From the NCBI GenBank assembly GCA_030681795.1, contig JAUXRG010000001.1:1-47970 (forward strand): DNA of 47,970 nt, written 5' to 3'. Each line of letters starts with the position of its first letter. Positions within the stretch are counted from its first letter, which is position 1. Source of the stretch: Rubrivivax sp. (GTDB lineage Bacteria; Pseudomonadota; Gammaproteobacteria; Burkholderiales; Burkholderiaceae_C). The notes under the pieces are model-generated. The model saw only the letters and a program-made list of their open reading frames with translations, had not been told where the DNA came from and made no database searches. Both the position numbers and the translations under genes were made by a program. Shown piece after piece: positions 11,110 to 20,602 of the stretch.

Positions 11110-12204
11110 ATGTGGCCGACCCTCCAGAACGACAACTTCCTGCGCGCCTGTCTGCGCCAGCCCACTGACCACACGCCGATCTGGCTGATGCGCCAGGCCG
11201 GCCGCTACCTGCCCGAGTACAACGCCACGCGCGCCAGGGCCGGCGGCACCTTCATGGGGCTGGCCACGAATGTGGACTGCGCCACCGAGGTCACGCTGCA
11301 GCCGCTGGAGCGCTACGCGCTGGACGCGGCGATCCTGTTCTCCGACATCCTCACCGTGCCCGACGCCATGGGCCTGGGCCTGAGCTTCGAGAAAGGCGAG
11401 GGCCCGCGCTTTGCGCACCCGCTGCGCGACGAGGCCGACGTGGCCCGCCTCGCCGTGCCCGACATGGCCAAGCTGCGCTATGTCTTCGATGCCGTCACCT
11501 CCATCCGCAAGGCCTTGAACGGCCGCGTGCCCTTGATCGGCTTCTCGGGCAGCCCCTGGACCCTGGCCTGCTACATGGTCGAGGGCGCGGGCTCGAGCGA
11601 CTACCGGCGGGTCAAGACCATGCTCTATGCGCGGCCCGACCTGATGCACCGCATCCTGGACATCAACGCCCAGGCGGTGACGACCTACCTCAACACCCAG
11701 ATCGACGCCGGCGCCCAGGCCGTGATGGTCTTCGACAGCTGGGGCGGCGTGCTCGCCGACGGTGCTTTCCAGCGCTTCAGCCTCGATTACACGCGCCGCG
11801 TCGTCCAGGGGCTGCAGCGCGAGAAGGACGGCGCGCGCGTGCCGGTCATCGTCTTCACCAAGGGCGGTGGCCCCTGGCTGGCCGAGATCGCCGCCAGCGG
11901 CGCCGACGTGGTCGGCCTGGACTGGACCGTCAACCTCGGCGCGGCGCGTGCCCTGGTGGGCCAAAGCGTGGCGCTGCAAGGCAACCTCGACCCCACCGTG
12001 CTCTTCGCGCCCCCCGAAGTGGTGGCCCGGGAAACGATCGCCGTGCTCGACAGCTTCGGCCCGCCGCAGCGCGCAGACGGCCACTGGGACGGCCACATCT
12101 TCAATCTCGGCCACGGCATCAGCCAGTTCACCCCGCCGGAGCAGGTGTCGGCGCTGGTGCAGGCCGTGCATCGGCATTCGCGGCTGCAACGCGGGGCCCG
12201 CTGA
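11110..12204 (+). CDS. hemE: Uroporphyrinogen decarboxylase
   Basis: Heme-pathway enzyme that removes four carboxyl groups from uroporphyrinogen III to give coproporphyrinogen III; cytosolic, 364 aa. The signature [13 protein letters not shown] is at residues 24-36 (active-site Arg residues), followed by [17 protein letters not shown] (catalytic Asp) and [16 protein letters not shown]. The C-terminal FNLGHGI contains the conserved His. The hemE-priA order is common in Burkholderiales. There is no Shine-Dalgarno before the ATG, but a -10-like hexamer lies very close. Confidence 0.98.
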   Translation: MWPTLQNDNFLRACLRQPTDHTPIWLMRQAGRYLPEYNATRARAGGTFMGLATNVDCATEVTLQPLERYALDAAILFSDILTVPDAMGLGLSFEKGEGPRFAHPLRDEADVARLAVPDMAKLRYVFDAVTSIRKALNGRVPLIGFSGSPWTLACYMVEGAGSSDYRRVKTMLYARPDLMHRILDINAQAVTTYLNTQIDAGAQAVMVFDSWGGVLADGAFQRFSLDYTRRVVQGLQREKDGARVPVIVFTKGGGPWLAEIAASGADVVGLDWTVNLGAARALVGQSVALQGNLDPTVLFAPPEVVARETIAVLDSFGPPQRADGHWDGHIFNLGHGISQFTPPEQVSALVQAVHRHSRLQRGAR

Positions 12205-12568
12205 ATCCGGCCCACGGCAGGCGTCGCCGCCGGCCTGCAAGACCGAGTAAGTGAGCACTCAGGGCTTGACTTATCCCCAAAACCGCAATTCGGACCAGGG
12301 ATGCTTGCGGGGCGCTCCCGACCACGCTTCAAAGCGCCAGATTGTGTGCTAAGTCGTTGATTTTAATGAATATTTATGGTTGCCGCCAAAATGGGCAGCG
12401 TCAGCGGAATCTCACAAAATCAAGGACTTGGCGAGTCTGAACGCAGCTTCCCCACAATGTTATCCACAGAAACGGGGGACAGTTTGAAAAGTTGTTTTCA
12501 ATCATGCACTTGCCGCACATCGTTGAAGTTCAACCGAGCTTTTGTGCGCAACTTCACGGTTGAATTGC
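12205..12568. promoter_or_regulatory. hemE-priA intergenic region with DnaA box and AT-rich stretch
   Basis: These 364 bases contain no recognisable gene. They hold TTATCCACA at 12460-12468, a perfect DnaA box, and TTATCCCCA at 12271-12279, one base off, in the same orientation. Between them lies a stretch of low G+C (about 12341-12425), unusual for this genome. Near the priA start, GTTGAA-G-TTCAAC (12522-12534) forms a short palindrome, and TTCAACCG (12529-12536) can pair with CGGTTGAA (12557-12564). The region may be a DnaA-controlled promoter or a replication-linked site; it is too poor in boxes to call an origin. Confidence 0.5.
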
Positions 12569-14638
12569 ATGCCTGATACGGCGCCCGGCGCCCCGCCAGA
12601 CGCCCACGGCGGCGTGCTCGCAGTGGCCGTGGAGACCCCGAGGTACTCCGCCGTCGGCGGCCTGCTCGACTATGCGAGTGAGCAGCCGCTCGCGCCGGGA
12701 ACGCTGGTGCGCGTGCCGCTGGGCCGCCGCGAGGTGGCGGGTCTGGTCTGGCGGCGCCGCGCCGATAGCGTGCCGTCGCCGGTTGAATTGCGACCCCTGA
12801 CGGCGGTGCTGGCGTCGCTGCCGCCGCTGGGCGCCGACTGGCGCGCGCTGGTGGACTTCGCGGCGGCGTATTACCAGCGTGGCGTCGGCGAGCTGGCGCT
12901 GGCGGTGCTGCCACCCGAATTGCGCAAGATCGACGAGACGCGGCTGGCCCGGCGCCTCTCGAAACTGCAGCGGCTGCAACCCTTGCCGGCCGACCCGCCG
13001 CAAGCCCTCCCACAGCGCCCCGAGCTCAGCCCGGAGCAGGCCGAGGCCGTGCGAGCGGTTGCGCAGGCCACCCAGCCCGTGCTTCTGCATGGCGTGACGG
13101 GCAGCGGCAAGACCGAGGTCTATCTGCGCGCCGCCCAGGCCGCGCTGGAGCAGGGCCGCCAGGCGCTGGTGCTGGTGCCCGAGATCAACCTCACGCCGCA
13201 GCTCGAGGCGCGCTTTGCCGCGCGCTTCCCGGGGCATGTGATGGCCAGCCTGCACAGCGGCCTCACGCCGGCGCAGCGTCTGCGCCACTGGCTGCTGGCG
13301 CATCTGGGCCGGGCCGATCTGGTGCTGGGCACGCGGCTGGCGGTATTCGCGTCGATGCCGCGGCTGGGGTTGATCGTCGTCGACGAGGAGCACGACCCTT
13401 CGTTCAAGCAACAGGAAGGCGCGCGCTACTCGGCGCGCGACCTGGCCGTCTGGCGCGGCCACCAGCTCGGCGTGCCCGTGGTGCTGGGCTCGGCCACGCC
13501 CTCGCTGGAGACCTGGCAGCGCGTGCAGGAGGGGCGCTACCAGCGCGTCGCCATGGCGCAGCGCATCGGTGGCGGCGCGATGCCGCAAGTGCGGCTGGTG
13601 GACATGAACGTGTTGCCGCGCGAGGTGCAGGCCGAGCGCGTGCTGGCGCCGCCCGTGCTGGCGGCTATCGAGCAGCGGCTGGCGCGCGGCGAGCAAAGCC
13701 TGTTGCTGCTCAACCGCCGCGGCTATGCGCCGGTGTTGCAGTGCGGCGCCTGCGGCTGGAAGAGCGGCTGCCCGCACTGCAGCGCCTGGCGCGTCTTCCA
13801 CAAGCTCGACCGCACGCTTCGCTGCCACCACTGCGGCTTGTCCGAACGCGTGCCACGGGCCTGCCCGGACTGCGGCAACCTCGACATCTCGCCCGTCGGC
13901 CGCGGCACGGAGAAGCTCCAGGAGCAGCTCGCCGCCTTGCTGCCCACGGCGCGCGTGGGCCGCATCGATGCCGACAGCACGCGCGGCGCCGGCATGTTGC
14001 AGCAGCATCTGCAGGCCATGCACGCCGGTGAGTTCGATGTGCTGGTGGGCACGCAGATGCTGGCCAAGGGGCACGACTTCCGCCGCGTCACCCTGGTGGT
14101 CGCGGTGAACCCCGACGCGGCACTCTTCAGCAGTGACTTCCGCGCGCCCGAGCGCCTGTTTGCGCTTCTGATGCAAGCCGGCGGCCGCGCTGGCCGCGAC
14201 GCGGCGCAGGCCGCCGGCAGCGAGATGTGGGTCCAGACCTGGAACCCGCAGCACGCGCTGTACGCGGCGCTGCGCGCGCACGACTACGAGGCCTTTGCCG
14301 CGGCGCAGCTCGAGGAACGCCGCGCCGCCGGCCTGCCGCCCTTCGCCAGCCTGGCGCTGCTGCGCGCCGACGCCCGCACGGCCGAGGTGGCCGCGGCCTT
14401 CCTGCACGAGGCTTCGGCACAGGCCGCCGTGCACGCCGGCGTCACGGTGTACCCGCCGGTGCCGCCGCCGGTGGCCAAGGTGGCCGACGTGCAGCGCATG
14501 CAGATGCTCGTGGAGTCGCCCTCGCGCGCGGCGCTGCAGCGCATGCTGGCGGCCTGGCTGCCGGGCCTGCACGAGCTGCGCGCGCGCCACAAGGGCCTGC
14601 TGCGCTGGGCCGTGGACATCGACCCGCTGGCGATCTGA
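12569..14638 (+). CDS. priA: Primosomal protein N' (replication restart helicase PriA)
   Basis: 3'-to-5' superfamily 2 DNA helicase that reloads the replisome at stalled forks; 689 aa. Walker A GVTGSGKT is at residues 175-182 and the DEEH box at 272-275. The zinc-binding region follows (CGACGWKSGCPHC, then CHHCG and CPDCG), with the VGTQMLAKGHDF helicase motif after it. Length is slightly below the E. coli protein. The ATG at 12569 is taken because it fits the usual N terminus, but no Shine-Dalgarno is visible; an in-frame TTG at 12542 is an alternative. It is convergent with comM, 8 bp away. Confidence 0.97.
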   Translation: MPDTAPGAPPDAHGGVLAVAVETPRYSAVGGLLDYASEQPLAPGTLVRVPLGRREVAGLVWRRRADSVPSPVELRPLTAVLASLPPLGADWRALVDFAAAYYQRGVGELALAVLPPELRKIDETRLARRLSKLQRLQPLPADPPQALPQRPELSPEQAEAVRAVAQATQPVLLHGVTGSGKTEVYLRAAQAALEQGRQALVLVPEINLTPQLEARFAARFPGHVMASLHSGLTPAQRLRHWLLAHLGRADLVLGTRLAVFASMPRLGLIVVDEEHDPSFKQQEGARYSARDLAVWRGHQLGVPVVLGSATPSLETWQRVQEGRYQRVAMAQRIGGGAMPQVRLVDMNVLPREVQAERVLAPPVLAAIEQRLARGEQSLLLLNRRGYAPVLQCGACGWKSGCPHCSAWRVFHKLDRTLRCHHCGLSERVPRACPDCGNLDISPVGRGTEKLQEQLAALLPTARVGRIDADSTRGAGMLQQHLQAMHAGEFDVLVGTQMLAKGHDFRRVTLVVAVNPDAALFSSDFRAPERLFALLMQAGGRAGRDAAQAAGSEMWVQTWNPQHALYAALRAHDYEAFAAAQLEERRAAGLPPFASLALLRADARTAEVAAAFLHEASAQAAVHAGVTVYPPVPPPVAKVADVQRMQMLVESPSRAALQRMLAAWLPGLHELRARHKGLLRWAVDIDPLAI

Positions 14639-14646
14639 CAGTCGCT

Positions 14647-16170
14647 TCAGCCGCCCAGCACGCGCTGCAGTTGCAGCGCCTCGGCCACGTGCGCGGTGGT
14701 GATCGTCTCGGACGCGGCCAGGTCCGCGATCGTGCGCGCCACCTTCAGGCAGCGGTGCAGCCGCCGGCCGCTCCAGCCCAGGCGTTCGGCGGCGCTGCGG
14801 ATGAAGCGCGCGGTGGCTTCGTCCAGGCGGCAGAAGGCGTCGATGCGTCCGGCTTCCAGCAGCGCGTTGGGCTCGCCCTGGCGAGCGATCTGCCGCGCCC
14901 TTGCCGCGCCCACGCGCAGGGCGACCACGGCGCTGGGCTCGCCGCCCGGCAGGGCCAGCAGTTCGGCCGCCGGCGCGGCCAGCACTTCCACCTGGAGGTC
15001 GATGCGGTCGAGCAGCGGGCCCGAGAGCTTGCCCTGGTAGCGCGCCACCGCCTCGGGCGTGCAGCGGCAGGCACGGCCCAGCGCGGCCGGCGCGCCCAGC
15101 CAACCGCAGGGGCAGGGGTTCATCGCTGCGACGAGCTGAAAGCGCGCCGGAAACGAGGCCTGCCGCGCCGCGCGCGAGATCGTGATGCGGCCGGTTTCCA
15201 GCGGCTCGCGCAGCGCCTCCAGCGCGGCGCGCGGGAACTCCGGCAGTTCGTCCAGGAAAAGCACGCCGCCGTGGGCCAGCGAGATCTCGCCCGGCCGCGG
15301 CGGCGAGCCGCCACCCACCAGCGCCACCGCACTGGCCGTGTGGTGCGGCGCGCGCACCGGCCGGCGGCCCAGGGCGACGGGCTGTGCCGAGGTGCCCGTG
15401 AGCCCGAGCAGGGCGGCGCTGGACAGCGCCTCTTCGTCGGACAGCGGCGGCAGCAGCCCGGGCAGGCGCTGCGCGAGCATCGACTTGCCGGTGCCCGGCG
15501 GGCCCACCAGCAGCAGGCTGTGCGATCCTGCAGCGGCGATCTCCAGCGCCCGCTTGGCCGCGGCCTGGCCCTTGATGTCCCTGAGATCCGGCCCGGGATC
15601 GGCGGCCTCGCGCGGCAAGGGCAGGGCGGCGGGCAAGGGCTCGGCGGCCTCGCCGGAGATCAGCGCGGCAGCCACCTGCGCCAGCGTGCCGGCAGCGCGC
15701 ACGTCCAGCCCCGGCACCTGCGCCGCCGCACGGGCGCTGGCCGTGGGCAACACCAGGGTGCGCGTGACGGCTTCACGGCGCGCCGCCAGCGCCAGTGCCA
15801 GCGCGCCGCGCACGGGGCGCAGCTCGCCGGCCAGCGAGAGCTCGCCGGCGAACTCGCAGGCGGCCAGGCGCGCCGCGTCGAGGAGGCCCGCGGCCGCGAG
15901 GATGCCCAGGGCAATCGGCAGGTCGAAGCGGCCGGACTCCTTGGGCAGGTCCGCCGGCGCCAGGTTGACCGTGATGCGCTTGTTGTGCGGGAACGCAAAG
16001 CCGCTTTGCTGCAGCGCCGCCCGCACGCGCTCGCGCGACTCCTTCACTTCGGTATCGGCCAGCCCCACGAGGGTGAAGCTCGGCAGCCCGTTGGCGAGCT
16101 GCACCTCGACATGCACCTCGGGGGCTTGCAGGCCGTCGAGGGCCCGGCTCATGACGACCGCCAAGGACAT
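14647..16170 (-). CDS. comM: YifB/ComM family AAA+ ATPase
   Basis: Mg-chelatase-like AAA+ ATPase, 507 aa, the normal length for YifB/ComM. An N-terminal Lon-protease-like domain (MSLAVVMSRALDGLQAPEVHVEV to about residue 170) precedes the ATPase core with GPPGTGKS (Walker A) and GGVLFLDELPEF (Walker B), then the conserved MNPCPCG segment and a C-terminal Mg-chelatase domain. In Vibrio cholerae ComM is a helicase that helps integrate DNA taken up by transformation; whether this organism is competent cannot be told here. The start is the ATG at 16170, which matches family N termini. It is divergent from the nitrogen operon. Confidence 0.95.
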   Translation of the reverse strand: MSLAVVMSRALDGLQAPEVHVEVQLANGLPSFTLVGLADTEVKESRERVRAALQQSGFAFPHNKRITVNLAPADLPKESGRFDLPIALGILAAAGLLDAARLAACEFAGELSLAGELRPVRGALALALAARREAVTRTLVLPTASARAAAQVPGLDVRAAGTLAQVAAALISGEAAEPLPAALPLPREAADPGPDLRDIKGQAAAKRALEIAAAGSHSLLLVGPPGTGKSMLAQRLPGLLPPLSDEEALSSAALLGLTGTSAQPVALGRRPVRAPHHTASAVALVGGGSPPRPGEISLAHGGVLFLDELPEFPRAALEALREPLETGRITISRAARQASFPARFQLVAAMNPCPCGWLGAPAALGRACRCTPEAVARYQGKLSGPLLDRIDLQVEVLAAPAAELLALPGGEPSAVVALRVGAARARQIARQGEPNALLEAGRIDAFCRLDEATARFIRSAAERLGWSGRRLHRCLKVARTIADLAASETITTAHVAEALQLQRVLGG

Positions 16171-16232
16171 GGGGAGTTTCGCTTTCCAGTGCAGAGGCGG
16201 CCATTCTGGGCACGCCCGGGCGTCCTGCGCCA

Positions 16233-16247
16233 GCACCGCCGTGGTGC
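16233..16247 (+). promoter_or_regulatory. Candidate NtrC binding site upstream of the PII/AmtB cluster
   Basis: GCACC-GCCGT-GGTGC is a perfect inverted repeat that matches the NtrC pattern GCAC-N7-GTGC. It lies about 95 bases upstream of the candidate sigma-54 promoter, a usual enhancer position. Only one clear site is seen. Confidence 0.55.
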
Positions 16248-16337
16248 GCACCCATTCGGGGCCCTCCAAAGGGGGTTGCACGATTTCGGGCCGCTCGATC
16301 CCGCGCCACAGCAGGGTGGCAGCACGCGGCCGGACCT

Positions 16338-16352
16338 TGGCACGGAAGCTGC
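16338..16352 (+). promoter_or_regulatory. Candidate sigma-54 promoter for the TIGR02001-glnK-amtB cluster
   Basis: TGGCAC-GGAAG-CTGC differs from the sigma-54 consensus TGGCAC-N5-TTGC at one base, with the exact 10-base spacing between GG and GC. It lies 46 bases before the ATG of the first gene of the cluster, with a candidate NtrC site upstream. Confidence 0.65.
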
Positions 16353-16367
16353 GAAGGCCTGGCCTAG

Positions 16368-17507
<1,140 letters not shown>

Positions 17508-17543
17508 GCTCCCGGCAGCCTCACTCCACACAGAGCCCCCCCC

Positions 17544-19088
17544 ATGAAGAAACTCATCACGATCCTGGCCCTGGGCCTCGCCGCCCTGGGTTTTGGCGGC
17601 CCGTCGTACGCGCAAGGCGCGGCTGCGGACGCAGCGGCCTCGGCCCCCGCCCCTGCCGCCGAGGTCTCTGCCGCGGCCGCGGCAACGGCACCCACCACCC
17701 TGGCTGCATCGGCCGTGGCTTCGGCGCCGGCAGCCGCCGCGCCGGCGCCTGTCCCCAACAAGGGCGACGTGAGCTGGATGCTCTTGTCCACCGTGCTGGT
17801 CGTCATGATGGCCATCCCCGGCCTGGCGCTGTTCTACGGTGGCCTGGTGCGCAGCAAGAATATGCTGTCGGTGCTGATGCAGGTATTTGTCACCTTCTCG
17901 CTGATCACCGTGCTGTGGGTCGTCTACGGCTACAGCCTGGCCTTCACCGAAGGCAACGCCTTCATCGGGGGCTTCGACCGGTTGTTCCTCAAGGGTGTCT
18001 TCACGCCGAATGCGACGGGCGGTGAATTCGCCACCGTGGCCACCTTCAGCAAGGGGGTGGTGCTGCCGGAGATCGTCTTCGTGGTCTTCCAGGCCACCTT
18101 CGCGGCCATCACCTGCGCCCTGATCGTCGGCGCCTTTGCCGAGCGCGTGAAGTTCTCGGCCGTGCTGCTATTCGTGACGCTGTGGTTCACCTTCAGCTAC
18201 ACGCCCATCGCCCACATGGTCTGGTTCTGGATGGGCCCGGACGCCTATACCGGGGCGGAGGTGGTCGATGCGATGAACGCCAAGGCCGGCCTGATCTGGC
18301 AATGGGGTGCGCTGGATTTCGCCGGTGGCACCGTGGTGCATATCAACGCCGCCGTCGCGGGCATCGTGGGCGCCTACCTGGTGGGCAAGCGCGTGGGCTA
18401 CGGCCGTGAGTCGATGGCGCCGCACAACCTGCCGCTGACGATGGTCGGCGCCTCGCTGCTGTGGGTGGGCTGGTTCGGCTTCAACGCCGGCTCGGCGCTC
18501 GAAGCCGGCAACAGTGCCGCGCTGGCCTTCGTCAATACCTTCGCCGCCACCGCCGCGGCGGTGCTGGCCTGGTGCGCTGCCGAGGCGCTGCACAAGGGCA
18601 AGGCCTCGATGCTGGGTGCGGCCTCGGGCGCCGTCGCCGGCCTGGTGGCCATCACGCCGGCGGCCGGCAATGTGGGCATCGCCGGCGCGCTGGTCATCGG
18701 CGCCATCGCCGGCGTGGCCTGCCTGTGGGGCGTCTCGGGTCTGAAGAAGATGCTCGGCGCAGACGACACGCTGGACGTATTCGGCGTGCACGGCGTCGGC
18801 GGCATCATCGGTGCGCTGCTCACCGGCGTCTTCAACTCGCAGGCCCTGGGCGGCCCCGGCATCGTGACCGACTGGGTCACCGGCGCCACGGGCACCAACC
18901 CCGCGGGCACCCTGGCCCAGCTTCTCATCCAGGCCCAGGCCGTGGGCGTGACGGTGCTGTGGTCGGCGGTGGTGGCATTCATCGCCTACAAGGTGGTGGA
19001 CCTGACCATCGGGCTGCGCGTGCCGGAAGACGAAGAGCGCGAAGGCCTGGACATCACTTCGCACGGCGAGACCGCGTACAACAAGTGA
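17544..19088 (+). CDS. amtB: Ammonium transporter AmtB
   Basis: Ammonium channel of the inner membrane, 514 aa. A signal peptide (to SYAQ, residue 24) is followed by an Ala/Pro-rich stretch of about 50 residues, then about eleven membrane segments starting near residue 75. Family motifs are FYGGLVRSKNMLSVLMQ, DFAGGTVVHINAAVAG with the conserved His, and FGVHGVGGIIGALLTGVF with the second pore His. The long Ala-rich leader is seen in other betaproteobacterial AmtB proteins. Immediately before the ATG is a run of eight C (17536-17543) and no good Shine-Dalgarno, so translation may depend on glnK. Confidence 0.97.
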   Translation: MKKLITILALGLAALGFGGPSYAQGAAADAAASAPAPAAEVSAAAAATAPTTLAASAVASAPAAAAPAPVPNKGDVSWMLLSTVLVVMMAIPGLALFYGGLVRSKNMLSVLMQVFVTFSLITVLWVVYGYSLAFTEGNAFIGGFDRLFLKGVFTPNATGGEFATVATFSKGVVLPEIVFVVFQATFAAITCALIVGAFAERVKFSAVLLFVTLWFTFSYTPIAHMVWFWMGPDAYTGAEVVDAMNAKAGLIWQWGALDFAGGTVVHINAAVAGIVGAYLVGKRVGYGRESMAPHNLPLTMVGASLLWVGWFGFNAGSALEAGNSAALAFVNTFAATAAAVLAWCAAEALHKGKASMLGAASGAVAGLVAITPAAGNVGIAGALVIGAIAGVACLWGVSGLKKMLGADDTLDVFGVHGVGGIIGALLTGVFNSQALGGPGIVTDWVTGATGTNPAGTLAQLLIQAQAVGVTVLWSAVVAFIAYKVVDLTIGLRVPEDEEREGLDITSHGETAYNK

Positions 19089-19141
19089 TATTTCGCGCAG
19101 CCCGGGCCTTGCCCGGGTTGCCGGAAACTCTCGGCGGGTTC

Positions 19142-19167
19142 GAGCCGGCAGGCGGTGCCTGCGGCTC
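19142..19167. repeat. Strong inverted repeat between amtB and gshA
   Basis: GAGCC (19142-19146) pairs with GGCTC (19163-19167) and GCAGGC (19148-19153) with GCCTGC (19157-19162), with one bulged G and a three-base loop. A second hairpin (about 19099-19119) lies before it. There is no T run, so this may be a weak terminator or an mRNA end-stabilising structure for amtB. Confidence 0.45.
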
Positions 19168-19195
19168 AACCCGCCGGGCGGGCTCCCCGCCTGCC

Positions 19196-19201
19196 TAGAA
19201 T
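19196..19201 (+). promoter_or_regulatory. -10-like hexamer for gshA
   Basis: TAGAAT (five of six matches to TATAAT), followed by CGCCC, lies 30 bases before the gshA ATG. A similar hexamer-plus-CGCCC string precedes kup. No convincing -35 box is visible. Confidence 0.35.
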
Positions 19202-19231
19202 CGCCCTTCGACCTGCCGAAGAGGCGCCGCC

Positions 19232-20524
19232 ATGGTTCCCCACCTCATCACCGCATTGACCGGCCCCATCAACGAGCTGGAGCAGCGCGTGCTGGAATCG
19301 ATGCCGGCCATCGAGCGCTGGTTCAGGCTCGAGTGGATGGAACACACGCCGCCGTTCTATACCTCGGCCGAGCTGCGCAATGCCGGGTTCAAGCTCGCAC
19401 CGGTCAATACCCAGCTGTTCCCCGGCACCTTCAACCACCTCACCGACGAGATGCTGCCGCTGGCGGTGCAGGCGGCGATGGCGGCGATCGAGAAGATCTG
19501 CCCCGAGGCGAAGAACCTGCTGCTGATCCCGGAGAGCCGCACCGGCAGCGCGTCCTACCTGGAAAACGTCCAGCGGCTGGTGCAGGTGTTCACCCAGGCC
19601 GGGTTGAACGTGCGGCTCGGCGCACTCGGCGGCGAGATCAAGGCGCCCACCAAGCTGGCCCTGCCCGATGGCAGCGAACTCGTGCTGGAGCCGCTGCTGC
19701 GCACCCGCGGACGCCTCGGGTTGAAGGACTTCGACCCCTGCACCATCCTGCTCAACAACGACCTCGCCGCCGGCGTGCCGCGCGTGCTGGAGCACCTGCA
19801 CGAGCAGTACCTGTTGCCGCCGCTGCACGCCGGCTGGCCGGTGCGGCGCAAGAGCCGTCACTTCGAGAGTTACGAAGAGGTGGCCAAGAAATTCGCCAAG
19901 CTGCTGGGCATGGACCCCTGGCTCATCAACCCCCTGCACGGGCAATGCGGCGAGGTGGATTTCACCAGCGCCGGCGGGCTGGACTGCGTCAAGACCCAGG
20001 TCGATGCCCTGCTGACCAAGGTGCGTCGCAAATACAAGGAATACGGCATCAACGAAAGGCCCTTCGTCGTCGTCAAGGCCGACAACGCCACCGGCACCGG
20101 CATCCTGAGTGTGCGCGACGTCAAGGAACTCGACGACCCCGCGCACCGCGACTGCTGCCGCAGCGGCCGCGTGCACGAGGGCCAGGAGCCCCGCCAGGTC
20201 TTCGTCCAGGAAGGCGTGCCCACCTTCGAGCGCATCAACGACGCCGTGGCCGAGCCGGTGGTGGTGATGATCGACCGCTATGTGGTCGGCGGCTTCTATC
20301 GGGTGCACGCCGGGCAGGGGCCGGACGAAAGCGCCAGTGCGCCGGGTTCGAGCTACGTGCCGCTGGCCTTCGCCGAAAGCGTGCAGTTGCCGCGGCCCGG
20401 CGCCAGGCCCGGCGCCAGCGCGCCCAACCGCTTCTACATGTACGGCGTGATCGGCCGGCTGGCCATGCTGGCGGCCGCCTATGAGCTCGAGGCCACCGAC
20501 CCCGAGGCCGAAAACTACGACTAG
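19232..20524 (+). CDS. gshA: Glutamate-cysteine ligase, Acidithiobacillus type (TIGR02049)
   Basis: First enzyme of glutathione synthesis, joining glutamate and cysteine with ATP; cytosolic, 430 aa. The sequence matches the proteobacterial GshA family first described in Acidithiobacillus: VPHLITALTGPINELE at the start, then LFPGTFNHLTDEM, LLIPESRTGSASYLENV, and VVKADNATGTGILSV in the ATP-grasp-like part. The length is normal. Neighbours are amtB upstream, as often in Burkholderiales, and kup downstream; gshB, which often follows gshA in this order, is not in the window. Confidence 0.93.
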   Translation: MVPHLITALTGPINELEQRVLESMPAIERWFRLEWMEHTPPFYTSAELRNAGFKLAPVNTQLFPGTFNHLTDEMLPLAVQAAMAAIEKICPEAKNLLLIPESRTGSASYLENVQRLVQVFTQAGLNVRLGALGGEIKAPTKLALPDGSELVLEPLLRTRGRLGLKDFDPCTILLNNDLAAGVPRVLEHLHEQYLLPPLHAGWPVRRKSRHFESYEEVAKKFAKLLGMDPWLINPLHGQCGEVDFTSAGGLDCVKTQVDALLTKVRRKYKEYGINERPFVVVKADNATGTGILSVRDVKELDDPAHRDCCRSGRVHEGQEPRQVFVQEGVPTFERINDAVAEPVVVMIDRYVVGGFYRVHAGQGPDESASAPGSSYVPLAFAESVQLPRPGARPGASAPNRFYMYGVIGRLAMLAAAYELEATDPEAENYD

Positions 20525-20579
20525 CGCCGCCGCGCGCGTTCCGCCCGGGGCGGGCCCGGCCGCCCACCGCCCACGCGAG

Positions 20580-20585
20580 CACAAT
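20580..20585 (+). promoter_or_regulatory. -10-like hexamer for kup
   Basis: CACAAT (four of six matches), followed by CGCCC, lies 17 bases before the kup ATG, with no Shine-Dalgarno between. It resembles the string in front of gshA. No -35 box is clear. Confidence 0.3.
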
Positions 20586-20602
20586 CGCCCACGATTCCGC
20601 CC

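Noticed and set aside
12205..12568. Calling the hemE-priA gap the chromosomal origin
   Set aside because: Only one perfect and one near DnaA box are seen, and dnaA, dnaN, gidA or parAB are not nearby.
12554..15103. Long minus-strand frame opposite priA
   Set aside because: It overlaps priA entirely and runs into comM out of frame; no domain pattern.
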